In this document: in pieces, positions 23,640 through 35,234 of the stretch
Numbering within the stretch: position 1 is the stretch's first letter
Layout: each line of letters starts with the position of its first letter
Source: Peromyscus leucopus
Lineage: Eukaryota > Chordata > Mammalia > Rodentia > Cricetidae
Length of the DNA: 64,000 bases
Direction of reading: 5' to 3'
NCBI RefSeq assembly: GCF_004664715.2
Contig: NC_051072.1
Span: forward strand, 42,763,642-42,827,641
Notes under the pieces: generated by a model
Seen by the model: the letters and a program-made list of their open reading frames with translations, nothing else
The model's database searches: none
Told to the model about the DNA's origin: nothing
Translations under genes and position numbers: made by a program

Positions 23640-25000
23640 ACATGCAAAAAGTCATCTATGCATCTCTGTATTTGCTGAGGAAGCAAGGTTCTATAAGGTT
23701 TCACCTTAGTATAATACAATCTTCTCTATCTATCTTCTTCACCACCTATACCATCTCTTAAAGATCTACATTTCATGTAGGCCTCTAAGTTCTTGCTCCA
23801 TGCATCCTGATGATGCATGGCTCTTCTTCTATTCCAGGGTGAATATATGGCCCTGGCTAAGAGTTTAATAATCAAGACCAATCACAGCATAACCAAACAG
23901 TGGCAATAGATTCACTATTGTTGTAAACTGGCTTCTACAGTAATTGGCTCTGTCTAGTTTCTCATATTGGTTGATTTCCCGTTCTTTCTAAGCTGAACTG
24001 TGCATCCTTTTTTCATTTAAATATTCTTTTATTTAGGTAATATTGCTATGAAGTTGATTGAAAAATGTGCAGGGAATCCAAATCAGTTATCACAACTATG
24101 ACCAGAGAATCCCAATTTCAGTATATGTACTTGCATGTCAATTGGCTGGATACAAATGGTACTGTGCCAGGTGCTATCCCAGGACAGCCACTCTGAAATT
24201 AGTGTTTCCAAGAATACTATGTACAAAATGGACCTTCAATAAGTGCACACTGGAAAGTGTTCATTGAAGATCAATAAGAGCAGTAAATTAAATGCTGGTG
24301 GCCTGGGTTAAATGCATTTCAGAGCACTGAGGCAAGGTCAAGATACTAATTGAATTCATACCCAGAAGATTTAGCCAGGGAATTTCACATCCAGAAATTG
24401 AAAAGAATCATGATCTAAGATTGATCCACCAAATCATCTTCTGGATTTTCATGTTACAAGTCATTTTTTCCAGGCAGGAGAGAATTACTGGCAAATTTTA
24501 TATCAAGTAGGATAGATAAATAATTTCTTACTGTGTTAAGGAAATTGCAAGAAAGGAACTTGGGTTCTAAGACATCAGTACAGAAGAGTTCATAACTCCA
24601 CTCAGAATTCCCTACAAGCCTAGCTTCTCTGGAGATACACTTATATCTGCACAAAAGAATGAATTTAACTTTGTTTAAAACTAATGGTTGTATTGTTAAC
24701 AGACAAGCTAAACTGATCAATATTGCTAATACAGAGCAGAGCATATGTTTGGGATTTTTCAAACTTGATTTTCTTCAGGCGAGAGGAGAAATGTGTACTT
24801 TCTATGGAGGTGGTAAATTTTAGGTTTCACATGACTTTTAGTATACCTAAGATTGAAACAATCACATTGTCCTCTCATGCTCTGCTTCCATGTCTTTGTC
24901 CAGGAATGTAATCAAAAGTACATGTTTTCATCAAATGATGAGATAAAGACCAGCACAACAAACAAATCATCAAAACCATCCTACAAAATATAAAAGTTCT
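23640..25000. other. No gene seen
   Basis: Single-copy looking AT-rich sequence. A 102-codon minus-strand frame (24454-24762) has no recognised domain, and I treat it as chance. Confidence 0.45.
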
Positions 25001-25079
25001 ACTTGAAGCTAATACTCTATTTCTGAAGAACTTCTACACTTCAGACACTTGATTACACTTGATGGAATCAAGCTGGATC

Positions 25080-25954
25080 TGACCTGGCAGTCCCCTCCCT
25101 AAGGATGGCCTCTCATACTATCCAAAGATTCTATGCAAGTTGTCAAGAGGAAAAAAAACAGCCAATAGTCATCCCCATCTATAAAGCCTGTGAACCACCA
25201 GTCAGCAAGACAGTCCCAAGGATACAATAGTGGCACCTGTATCTTAGAGGTAACTAACAGCCTTTTAATTCAACATAAGTCCCAATATATAGGAGGGAAT
25301 TCTTGTCTGAAACTGTAAAACTAATAAACTACACCTGGCTGATAAGACCATAGCTCCTAGAGGAGATAAAACTACTGGCCACTTTTTTCAGTCAGTGTAA
25401 ATCTTAACTATATTATACATACTTATCCCTATAGTTACAGATAAGTGTAACTCTCATTTTTAATTAAAGAAACTTTATTTTAGTAGACAGAGACTATTAC
25501 AAAAAGACTCAACTACTCAGAATGTAAATAACAATTGATTGTGGGGTTCGCAACAATCAACAACATCAACAGCACAATCCCTGTACCTAAGGCTCAGGAT
25601 AATATCACAGAATAGAGGGCAAAGGACCATGATACCTGCTTCTAGACATTGTCTTCTAGATAGGATAGGGAAGAGGCCCTCAGGAAACTTTGAAAATATG
25701 GTGGCTCTAACAAGACCTGAACAACAACACCAGTTAACAATGCCTTTGTGATGGAAAAAAAGCTCACACCACCCTACCCCTAAATGAAGAGCTATAGTCA
25801 ATTAATGGTTGTTAAGAGAAGAAAAATCTGTCTGTTCTAGAGATGTACTCCTGATAGGTCATCCAATCCCAAGTGGTCATCCCTACACACATATACATAT
25901 GAGCAACAATAAATAGATTCAGCAGCTTATATTTATATTAACTTGGTATATACG
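25080..25954 (+). mobile_element. L1 (Lx-like) 3' UTR, split by an ORR1 LTR
   Basis: Blocks GGCTCAGGATAATATCACAG, GATGGAAAAAAAGCTCACAC, ACCCCTAAATGAAGAGCTAT, GTCATCCAATCCCAAGTGGT and ATGAGCAACAATAAATAGAT follow the order of the long Lx-type L1 3' UTR. The upstream limit is uncertain. The element resumes after the inserted LTR at 26310. Confidence 0.65.
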
Positions 25955-26309
25955 TGTCTTAGTTAGGGTTTTTATTGCTGTGAAGAGAACCCATGACCAT
26001 GGCAACTCTTATAAAGGAAAACCATTTTATTGGGGTGGCTCACTTACAGTTTTGGAGGTTCAGTCCATTATGTCATGGTAGGGAGCTTAACAGCATGCAG
26101 GCAGATAAGATACTTGAGAATCTTACATCTTGTAGGCAATGGAAGTTGACTGAGATTCTGGGTGGTATCCTGAGCATAGGAAACCTCAAAGTCTGCCCTC
26201 ACAGTAACACTCTTCCTCCAACAAGGCCATATCCACTCTAATAAAGCCACATCTTTAATACCGTCACTTCCTATGAGATTATGAGGGCCAATTACATTCA
26301 AATACCACA
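25955..26309 (-). mobile_element. ORR1 (ERVL-MaLR) LTR nested in an L1
   Basis: It reads TGTCTTAGTTAGGGTTTTTA ... AACAAGGCCATATCCACTCT ... AATACCACA on the plus strand, so the LTR is on the minus strand (TGTGGTATTTGAATG...TAAGACA). It is 355 bp and near full length. The flanking five bases are ATACG on the left and ATACA on the right, one mismatch from the 5-bp duplication expected for ERVL-type elements. Confidence 0.8.
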
Positions 26310-26460
26310 ATACAGATAAAAATAATAATTAAAGAAGAAGTCATAAATTTAAGGGGGAAAGTTAATTGTTGGAGGAAGTGAATGAGAGATGGAGGGGTAG
26401 AAAATATGAAAATACACTATTTGTCTGTAAAATTTTCAAAAAAAATTTAAAAGTATATAC
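26310..26460 (+). mobile_element. L1 (Lx-like) terminus, downstream half of the split element
   Basis: AATAATAATTAAAGAAGAAG, GTCATAAATTTAAGGGGGAA, GAGATGGAGGGGTAG and a terminal A/T-rich tail continue the L1 3' UTR broken at 25954. Confidence 0.6.
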
Positions 26461-26619
26461 AAGTTCTGAATGTTACGAGAGTACCATATTTTTCATCTGG
26501 AAATCAGAATTGGCATTTTTTGATAAAATGCAAGCCAATGTCACAATTCATAGCTTGTTGTCAAATCGTGGTTACAGTTACAGACGCTCTGAGGTATTGT
26601 AAGTCCAATCTTTAAGTGG

Positions 26620-26712
26620 ATTTTTAGGCTATATTATCATGATTTTGAGGCTGTCCTAAACTACATGGTTGAGACCCTTTCTAAAAACAACCAACCAAAA
26701 TAACAAAAAGAA
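26620..26712 (+). mobile_element. Old B1 fragment
   Basis: TTTTGAGGCTGTCCTAAACT, ACATGGTTGAGACCCTTTCT and a CAACCAACCAAAAT tail resemble the right half of an old B1. Short and diverged. Confidence 0.45.
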
Positions 26713-26714
26713 AC

Positions 26715-28789
26715 TCAAGGGAAAAAAAGCTAGTAAAGCTGTAAACTTTAGGACTGTTGAAGATTCCAGACAAAACAAAACCAGAGTGAAAATGAACCTC
26801 AATAAGCAAAGGCCCAAATGAGGAGTAAGTACACATGGTTCTTTTCCTCAAGTCACAAAATAATAGATGCTGTGGACAGAAACTTTTGAAATCAAAACAC
26901 CAAAAATAAGAACAAGCCATGACATGTGTCAATGAGGTAGTGATTTTTGGCTCCTGGGCTCAAAATGTATTTCCTACATACCATGCTTCTAAAACAACAG
27001 TTCCAATACTATTCTCTATTGTCTGTGTATTCCTTTCTCACCTCAAGTGAAAGTGGTAATGAAATCCTATTGTTGAGTCATATAGGGATCATATTCTAAG
27101 CAAACTTCTTCAAGATAATATATTTAAAAATTCCTTAAAATTATGAAAGTGACCAGATTGCAAACCATGTATCCAAGAGGACATGAGGTTAGGGACTAGT
27201 ATAACACATGCAAATTAACTTTTCTTTTTAAAAATTAGTAAATAGTGTGAAACCTCACATTGTTATTTAGTTTGCTTTAATGTTTGTCTTTCAAGCATGG
27301 TCATTTATTTCCAAAGAAATGTTCAAGGTTAAAGCAATAGGTAAGCCAATGTGAAAAGAGCAGTCTCATAAAACCATGAGCAGAATGATGGATAAAAGTG
27401 ACTGTAAGGTTCCACAGCCTTGAGTCTGCGATTTGCTTTTCATAATTGCCATAGACTACAATTTAGCTGTAATGATTCAGACTCAGTTAAAGTTTTAAAA
27501 GCAGTTAAATATGTCCTACTTTTTTCACACAAAGGCTAATAACATTTCTTCTTTAGCTATCAGTAATGTCTGCTATCTGTTTTAAGATTAAGGACATTGG
27601 TTTTAAATCTTAAATAATCTTCTTTGAAACTATGATTAAAAAAGTTGTCTCCTAGAATAATTATTTTGTGCTTTTGCAAGTCAGCCAAGGAGAAAATAAC
27701 CTAGATAAAATATAAACATTGAATCTTAGCAGTTTGAAGAAAATGCTGATTTTATTTGCAGTTGTTCAAATAATGTTAATAGAACATATTATTATCGTAA
27801 TTATCATAATTGCATAGTCATATTTTTCACTAAATAATATGGGGTAGTATCATTTGAGAAATTCATAGTTAATTCAGAGTCACATCTGAAATGAGCTTTA
27901 GAATTTTAAAATAGACAAAAGGAAAGTATTCGAAGTAAATTGAAGTTAGTTTTGTATCATGAAAAATTACTTAAACTATTCTGGAATTCTGGAGTCTGGG
28001 CATCATTCTTTTGACATGCTGGTGTATTTAGCCACAGCACTCCTCGACAGAGTGTTAGATGTACAACCAGGGAATGGGGGCTGTCCAGGTGTAAAAACAA
28101 CAGAAAATTGACCTAATTAATCTTTCATCTCTGAAAGCAAGTGAATTATAAGTACAAGACATGAGGGGGCATTAAGCAGAAACTGATGATGAGACAGAGG
28201 AAATTGGATATTAGCCTTATTATGCATGGCATCCTCTCTGATTTGCTGCCTCACAGCTGCAGGAACCTCAGTGTTCTCTGACATTAACGTGGTACCAAGG
28301 TGGGGTAGTTTGCTATTATGCACATGGCTTAAACATTGGAATATGATTTGAGGAAATAAAACACAACCTAGTAGCCTTAGTGCTCTGGAATTTATATCTT
28401 TTGAGAGTTCTGTTTTAAAAACATGTTTAGTTCTGTTCAGACAGGTTTAGCTACTCTGAAAATAATTTTTAAAAGTTGACTTACTGCAATATATGTGTTT
28501 TTCTCTTGCTTATAGTCCAAAGTCAGTTAGTGGTATTTCAGTGTGAATAGTGATGCTTTCTGTGCTCTTCAATGAATACAGAGCAAAAGCCTTTCACAAG
28601 GGACCTACACAGGGACAGAGACAGATTCACAATACAGCTTCACACAGCACAGATTCATACTCATATAAGAGACAGACAAGGAATAAGAGAAGACCCATGA
28701 AGACACAGCATTCAGAGTAGAGATTTCAAATCTGCACTGGCCTTTGGTTGAATTGCTCCAAGGGAAAGTGCGTTTCATTTCTTTCCCTT
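26715..28789. other. Single-copy looking AT-rich DNA, no gene seen
   Basis: About 2 kb without a recognisable young repeat. No coding or RNA signal seen. The low repeat density makes it a reasonable place to look for conserved non-coding sequence, but nothing in the sequence itself proves that. Confidence 0.45.
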
Positions 28790-28804
28790 AAAGCAATACC
28801 ATAA

Positions 28805-28970
28805 GCCGGGCGGTGGTGGCGCACGCCTTTAATCCCAGCACTCGGGAGGCAGAGCCAGGCGGTTCTCTGTGAGTTCGAGACCAGCCTGGGCTACAAAGTG
28901 AGTCCCAGGAAAGGCACAAAGCTACACAGAGAAACCCTGTCTCGAAAAAACAAAAAACAAAAACAAAAAA
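28805..28970 (+). mobile_element. B1 SINE, young, with perfect 15-bp target duplication
   Basis: It starts GCCGGGCGGTGGTGGCGCAC, includes both polymerase III boxes of the 7SL-derived monomer (GGTGGCGCACG and GAGTTCGAGACC), and ends in an A-rich tail of CAAAAA units. AAAGCAATACCATAA occurs on both sides (28790-28804 and 28971-28985) without a mismatch. Intact CpGs and the perfect duplication indicate recent L1-driven insertion. Confidence 0.97.
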
Positions 28971-28989
28971 AAAGCAATACCATAATGCC

Positions 28990-30235
28990 TGCACTACGGA
29001 TGACCAATCCATTAAAACCAACACATTTTTTATATTTTCCTTTATGTATAAAGTGCAGGCTTACAGTAATCCCTCACTCTTTCTAGTCTCCCTCCCAGTC
29101 TTATTGAGCTCAAGCCCATTATTTTCCTTACCATTACCTTTCAAATTTCTTTTTAGACCCACTAAATTTAATCAGGATAATCTGTGAACATGAGTTTGGA
29201 ACTGTTCATTGAGGACTCATAGACTTTTCATGGGTATACAACTCTAAACAATTACTGAATCCATCAGCAACCTGAGTTTCTTAGACGGGGTAGTGCCTAT
29301 GGACACTCTACATTCAGAATTGACTGTTGAAAAGTCTGCAGACTTGTGTATAATAAAAATTTCATATAGATATAATTTTTGTGAAGTCATAACTGCATGA
29401 CAATATTGACTGACATGTTCAGAAGACAGTATTTCATCTTTCTTCTCCCTGTCTTCTCACTCTTACATTCTTTCTGCACCCTCATCCATGGTGATACCTG
29501 AGCCATACAGAGAGTGGTATACTGCCCTGTTTAGGACTGAGCACTCAACCTTTGCCACTCACTCTCAGAATCCTAAGCAGCCATTGTCTCTGAATTCACT
29601 GACATTCAATGCAAAGAGAAGTGTACTTGATTGATTCTGGGAATAACATTTGTCAAGTGATATAAACAAATATTTAGAAGGCAATATGGAACTGTGAAAC
29701 TTTATCAAGATAAAAGCACCAATTTCTCCTGTTATAATACTAAATTCTCCTGTAGGGTCAAAGACCTCAACCATGGATTTTGACCAGGTTTCCTGTACTA
29801 TGTATTGATTCCTTCTGTGCAGCGAGAAGGTCAGTTGGTTAACCCCATAACAGTTATGCCATGATTTTTAGGTAGGCATGTCTTGCCTCAAAGGTTGGTG
29901 GTGTTCATCATAGTTTCATGGCTGGGTAAGAACATTGATTTGTTTATTCCCTCAGCAACACATGTAATAGTTTTGGGTACTATGAAAGATAGCCAGAAAG
30001 GAAGAAGCTTCCAGATCATTTCTAACTTAATTTCTCTGTATCTTGAAGCCAAGGTGCATGGTATTTCTAACAATAGGGCCATTTCAACTAGTTCTTGTGG
30101 ACAATAAAGAATGGTGGTAGGAGACTATATCTTGGGGACCTGAGAACTCCCTGTTCAACAACTCATGGGATTGCATTATGCTACTCCTGGCCTTTAAGAG
30201 TAGAGTTATCTAGGTATGCAAATCTCTTCCTCATA
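28990..30235. other. No gene seen
   Basis: AT-rich, apparently unique sequence. A few chance frames of 60-75 codons only. Confidence 0.45.
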
Positions 30236-30239
30236 AATA

Positions 30240-30485
30240 GCTTTTAAAACTTACATTTTTAATTGGGTTGCAAAATAGTAAGATTTCATATCTTTTTATT
30301 TTATGTATCCTTCATTTTGGTTAACCATCCTTCCCCCTTCACTTCTCCCATTCCTTTACCCTAATCTCTGTTTAAACCTTCCATCAACCCAAATTGCCTT
30401 TCTCTGTTTACAAATTTGTTTTTTTATTTAATTTGCTTTTTCATATTCATTTTGGAATCATTTTGTGAGTTTTGTCCTTTGGTTG
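30240..30485 (-). mobile_element. Possible L1 3' UTR fragment
   Basis: A T-rich start, then CATCCTTCCCCCTTCACTTC, TAATCTCTGTTTAAACCTTC and a pyrimidine bias resemble a minus-strand L1 3' UTR. Weak. Confidence 0.4.
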
Positions 30486-30486
30486 T

Positions 30487-30582
30487 TTTTTTTTTTTTTT
30501 TTTGACAGTCCTCATCTTGTGACTTTTTAAAAGTTTGTATGATATATGATTATACATATATATATGTATATATGTGTGTGTT
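30487..30582. repeat. Poly(T) run and (TA)n tract
   Basis: A T run at about 30487-30503, followed near 30545 by TATATATATG/TATATATGTGTG units. Confidence 0.85.
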
Positions 30583-30908
30583 AATATTATATATTTAACA
30601 CTTTAATAATAAGCATCATTTAATTAATCAGCATGGAATTACTTTCCATTTTTCTCACAAGAATTTCAGGGGAATTCAGTGTGACAATCCTCTATGGGTT
30701 TTGCCATATTTACATGGAGGATTTAATGACGGGGATCTATAAGCTCTCTTTCTCTGGTATCTTCCGTTTTGGTGTAATGATGAGAATAATGGTTTCTAAG
30801 ATCTCTACACATTAGAAGTCCATCAGGCTTTTGAAGAGAAACTGTTTCATTGCTGGATACCTTGAAGTATGGTATGTAATTGAAAATTACCCATTACACT
30901 CTTTATCT

Positions 30909-31264
30909 TGGTCTGAATGAGAGGTACCTCATACCTCCTCTTGGGCATTTGAATACTTTGTCCCCAGTTGGTGGTGATGTTTGGGTAGATTTAGAAGGTG
31001 AGGTCTTGCTGGGGAGGGTTGGGGGTTTTAGCGCCATGCCCACTTCACTTTTTACTTCCTGCTGGCAGTGTAGGGTGTGAGCCCTCTGGTTTTCTCCAGC
31101 CACTCTGTCTGCTGCTTGCCTCCACATTTCCCTGCAGGACAGGCTCTTGAACCGGAACTCTAGTTCAATCTCATTGTAACCGTAAGCCAAATAAACCTAT
31201 CCTTCTATAAGTCACCTTGGTTATGCCGATTTGTCATAGCAGTAGAAAACTAGCTATAACTACA
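30909..31264 (+). mobile_element. ERVL-MaLR LTR (ORR1/MT type)
   Basis: TGGTCTGAATGAGAGGTACC ... CAGTTGGTGGTGATGTTTGG ... CGTAAGCCAAATAAACCTAT ... CTATAACTACA, TG...CA bounded and about 355 bp. The AATAAA signal is preserved in the 3' part. Confidence 0.7.
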
Positions 31265-31635
31265 TGGCTCCTTTATTTAGATCTCTTCTGCTGCATTTTG
31301 TTAGAGAACATTTAATGTCCTTTATATGTGATAGTTTTGCAAACATTTGAAGGTATTTTACTAGTATATCAGGTACCCCTCCCCCCCCACAGGAATTAAA
31401 TGCGACTCTCAAAATCAGCTTGCATGAAATGGTCACTTCATTATGTCCAAATTTTATTACTGATATTAAAAGTCACCTAAGCTATATTACCTTTCTCATT
31501 CCCTTCCAGTCATACATACATCTAAATTGTTTCTCAGTCTTTCATTTTCTTTGACATATAATCAGTGCTATCTTAGTGCCACAATCTTCCCTGTAATTTT
31601 ACTTTATGATGAGCAATAAAATAAATTGCTACTTA

Positions 31636-31691
31636 TAAGTCCAGGTGTTACCAGTGTAGAGGAAAAGTGGCAATTTTCTAAACTTTGATTT
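31636..31691 (+). repeat. 56-bp segment repeated at 33831-33887
   Basis: AAGTCCAGGTGTTACCAGT, TAGAGGAAAAGT and TTTCTAAAC-TTGATTT occur in the same order and orientation at 33831-33887 with about five mismatches. I do not recognise the family. Confidence 0.7.
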
Positions 31692-31984
31692 TCTTTCATA
31701 TTTCAGTCTTTAATTTCAGTATATAATGAAGTTTGTGATTATATATAGGAAATGGAAATAATTGTATAATGGAAAAGGGAAATAAGAATGTACAAAAAGT
31801 CTGGAAAAACATGGATTTAACTAAAAATTCTACAAGTTAAATATCAATGTAAAAATACATAGTAGGGTAAGGCATAATTACTTCAAAATTTTAATATGTG
31901 GTTTTTCATTAGTAAAGCACATAAAGTATCAAATTAAAATATTTTTCTCTAATTTTAAGTAGTTCTTTGAGAATTTTATACATG

Positions 31985-32300
31985 TTTTGATCATATTCAT
32001 TTCCTCTTGCCACTCCTTCCAGGTCTATCTCCACTTCTCAAACCAACCACTATGACCTATTTGACTATTTGAATGATGAAGGCCAATTTATTCTTCCTAT
32101 ACAATTGTGGGCATCTGACCTTCAATGGAGGATGATCAACCCATAGGAGACCATACTATTACAGAAAACTGACTCTATTCTCCCTCTTCTAGTAGCTATC
32201 ATTTGTCAATATCTCTGTAGGTAGGGGTGAAACTTTATTCCCAACTTCTTTCCCCATGCTAAAATTGTTCCTGGCTTGAGTGTATGCAGATCTTTGGCAT
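31985..32300 (-). mobile_element. L1 3' UTR fragment (Lx-like)
   Basis: TTTTGATCATATTCATTTCC, AGAAAACTGACTCTATTCTC, GTAGGGGTGAAACTTTATTC and CCTGGCTTGAGTGTATGCAG follow the reverse complement of an Lx-like L1 3' UTR, related to the piece at 12.6 kb. Confidence 0.6.
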
Positions 32301-32304
32301 GCTA

Positions 32305-33545
32305 TTTCAAATGGTATAAATTCATATAAAAAACTTTACTCCTGTTCCTTGATGTTATCCGCTGATTATTTGGAAAAAAAGGTTCAATAAATATATATTT
32401 TATTTAAGGCTTAATATTCTACAGTTTCTAATAATCTGCACTTTTTTTTTACAAGCAATATAAGCAGATTTTATACTTTGAGATTTTGTACACTTTACAC
32501 AATGCAAAATGAGAAAAATATGAACACTTATAAACTTACACACAAATAATGTATCTACAAGGTATTAAATTACAGAGTGAAAGCCCCCATTGTTGGTCAG
32601 ATAGATGCCAGAGTTTCAAGCTTCTGTCAAACATAACTCTTTGTATCTATCTCTGTAACCATAGTGGCATTTTTTAATAATACCCTTGAGAGGTAGCATC
32701 AATATACTATTCTTACTGGTAAACTCAACACAGAAGAAAACTTTTGTTGGTCTGACTCTTGGAGCCTCAATCAGCCTCAGTTCTTGTAAATTTGATTTGT
32801 TTAGTCTTCCCTATAAAATCTCTAACTGCCCAATGCTTGACATGAGCTCAAAAGTTACTAATGTTATTTTAAATGATATCTCTGTGTTGATCATTATCTA
32901 TTGCAAATATAAGTTTCTCTAATGACAGCATACAAATGCACTAATCTAAGGGTATAACAATAAGTTGTTAGGAGTAAGTTTAATACTATGTACATTTAGC
33001 AGAATAATAGTAGTAGATGCTTCTCTAGGGACTATGACCTATTCTACCTACAGGTTCTTTGCCACAATAATGGTCCCCAGGTATGAGTTTTATTTTGTGG
33101 AATGGGACGTAAACTCAACATAAAGTGGTTGGTTGCTCCCACACTACTTGTGCCGTTATTGTACCAGTGGGCATGTCTCTTGCCAGGCAAGCCATTGTAG
33201 CTTGCAAGATCCAATCCAGGCAACACTGGTGATTCCTTTTCTCCTCATGAAAGCTAGCCATTAGGGATGAAGATTCCAGGTGCATATCAGCTTGAATTCT
33301 CCATGTTCTATCAAGTGTGTGGTGTCTTCAGCAATAGGGTCCTACTGTCAAGTTCTGAAAGGTAACCTAGAGCACCAGTAATAGCCTGTAATGTTTAGGG
33401 GTTTATGATCTCATCCACATCTGTCAACAACTTTAAACCAGGAAGCACATTCCTGTCCTGCTCACTGGGCTTTTTATTCATTCTTCCATGTCATCTAGTT
33501 GGGATACTGTTCTCCAATTATAGGATAACTCCATTTAAACTACTC
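32305..33545. other. No gene seen
   Basis: AT-rich sequence without a recognised repeat or gene. Frames of 60-80 codons here are unsupported. Confidence 0.4.
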
Positions 33546-33549
33546 TTCT

Positions 33550-33551
<2 letters not shown>

Positions 33552-33608
<57 letters not shown>

Positions 33609-33637
33609 TCTCTCTGTGTGTGTGTGTGTGTGTGTGT
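33552..33637. repeat. Compound (TC)n-(TG)n microsatellite
   Basis: About 32 TC units with one TCAC break, then ten or eleven TG units. Confidence 0.95.
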
Positions 33638-33830
33638 AATTTCTATATGACATTTTCAAAATATCTTTAGTGTTATTACTCACCACATTCACTCCTATAC
33701 CTTGCCTTCCCATCCCACACATTATTGAACACTTCCTATGAAATCATTTGCCTTTAACTTTTTATAACATTGCATTTTATCTCTCTCCTTTGAAATCTCC
33801 CTATCATGGGCCCTTACTAATTTCTACTAT

Positions 33831-33887
33831 TAAGTCCAGGTGTTACCAGTCTAGAGGAAAAGTAGCAAATTTCTAAACCTTGATTTA
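33831..33887 (+). repeat. Partner copy of the 31636-31691 segment
   Basis: Same-orientation copy of the segment 2.2 kb upstream, with about five mismatches in 56 aligned bases. Confidence 0.7.
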
Positions 33888-33959
33888 CTAATTTACTTAC
33901 TAATTTCTTGATCTCTGTTTATTCTAAATGAAGCACACCTATCTGAAGATTCAAAACAT

Positions 33960-34204
33960 GTTCCCTAATTTCTCTTTTATCATGTGCATGATATCAGATT
34001 TTTATGTTTTATGTTGAAATTCTAGATCCATTTGTGGCTGAATTTTGTTCAGGGTGAGAAATAAGATTCTAACTTAATTTTTCTACAAGTATGCATCCAG
34101 TTTGAACAGTGCCTTTTCCTGAGGGTGTTATTTTTTTTCTCCAATGTGTATTGTTGGACTACTTGTCAAAAAGATAAGGTACGTTTAGGAATATGAAACT
34201 ATAA
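33960..34204 (-). mobile_element. L1 ORF2 3' part, right of an ERV-split element
   Basis: The plus strand reads GAATTTTGTTCAGGGTGAGA, TATGCATCCAGTTTGAACAG and CCAATGTGTATTGTTGGACT, the reverse complement of a well conserved segment of L1 ORF2 downstream of the RT domain. It is interrupted at 34205 by an ERV insertion and continues at 34722. Confidence 0.7.
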
Positions 34205-34721
34205 GTGGGTTGTAGTGGGAAACTGTTTCAACTTTGCTCTGGAAGTACCACCCCCACTGAGGCTTAACTAACTGTCACGCCTACAAGGTGGAGCCAAGAG
34301 AGGACCCCTGAAGTCATGATATCTCAATGGGTTGGCTCTCTTGGTTCCTGGACCATGGATGCTGGAGGTAGACCAAGCAGAGTTCTCCAGAGAACACCTC
34401 TGGACTGCACTACACCTTTCCCAGACCCTGTAACCTATCCCTCCACTTGTAAGTTACCCCACAAAATAAACCTCCCTTTTAACTACTTAGAGTTGCCTTA
34501 ATATTTTAACCAATATCTGGCACCCAATATGGAGCAAATACCAAAGGCCTGGGTGGCTCCCACCCTCAGCTTCCTCCCTGGCTGGCAGGTACTCTGTTGG
34601 GTCTGAGCAGTTGCATGACTGGCTAGTGAGAGAGATTTGTCCTGACCGTGGGCCAGGCAGGCCTGGAAAAAAAAAAAAAAAAAAAAAAACAACCAAAAAA
34701 ACAACTTCAGCTACAGTGGGT
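34205..34721 (+). mobile_element. Small chimeric class II ERV insertion with 6-bp target duplication
   Basis: Element 34211-34715, bounded TGTAG...CTACA, sits between two copies of GTGGGT (34205-34210 and 34716-34721). The left 300 bases are a family C LTR, as at 49510, with AAAATAAACC at about 34461. A degenerate tRNA-Lys1,2 primer site, TGGCACCCAATATGGAGC (34518-34535, 14 of 18 by my count, all changes transitions), follows. A short linker leads to the 3' end of a different LTR (family D, GAGAGATTTGTCCTGAC) interrupted by an A run (about 34669-34690). Two LTR types thus sit at the ends of one insertion. Confidence 0.75.
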
Positions 34722-35230
34722 CCTCAATTCTATTTCCTTGATCAATTTGTCTCTTTTTATGCCACTACCATACTGTTTTTATTACTATAATTGTAGTTAG
34801 TATAAATCAAAATCTGGGATGATGTTGGCTACACCTGTTCTTTTATTGTTCAGAATTGTTTTGGCTGTACTGGGTCTTTTATATTTGCACATTAAATTTA
34901 AGATATATTTTCATAAATTTCAGTGAATAATTGGCATAAATTATGATGGGAATTGATTGAATCTATAAGTTGCTTTTGGAAGGATGGCCAATTTCACAAT
35001 ATTAATCCTGCAAGCACATAAGTATAGGGTGCCTTTCTTTCTTATGTTATCTTCCTCAGCTTTATTTTTCAGTGCTTTAAAGTTTCACTGTACAAGCTTT
35101 TCCCTTGATAGTTTAACTTGTGCTAAGATATTTCTGAGGTTGTTGTTAATGAAATTGTTTTCCTGATTTATCTCTTGGGATTGTTGTCATTTGTATATAG
35201 GAAACCCACTAATTGTGTGCTCCTTCAGAA
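34722..35230 (-). mobile_element. L1 ORF2 (C-terminal RT region), left part of the ERV-split element
   Basis: TCCTCAATTCTATTTCCTTG, TGCCACTACCATACTGTTTT, TTGTTTTGGCTGTACTGGGT and GGATGGCCAATTTCACAATA are the reverse complement of the conserved end of the L1 reverse transcriptase region. This continues the fragment broken at 34204. Many stops; inactive. Confidence 0.75.
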
Positions 35231-35234
35231 ACCA

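Noticed and set aside
23377..23709. 110-codon frame in the second family B LTR
   Set aside because: It lies within LTR sequence that also occurs at 12.0 kb without the same frame preserved.
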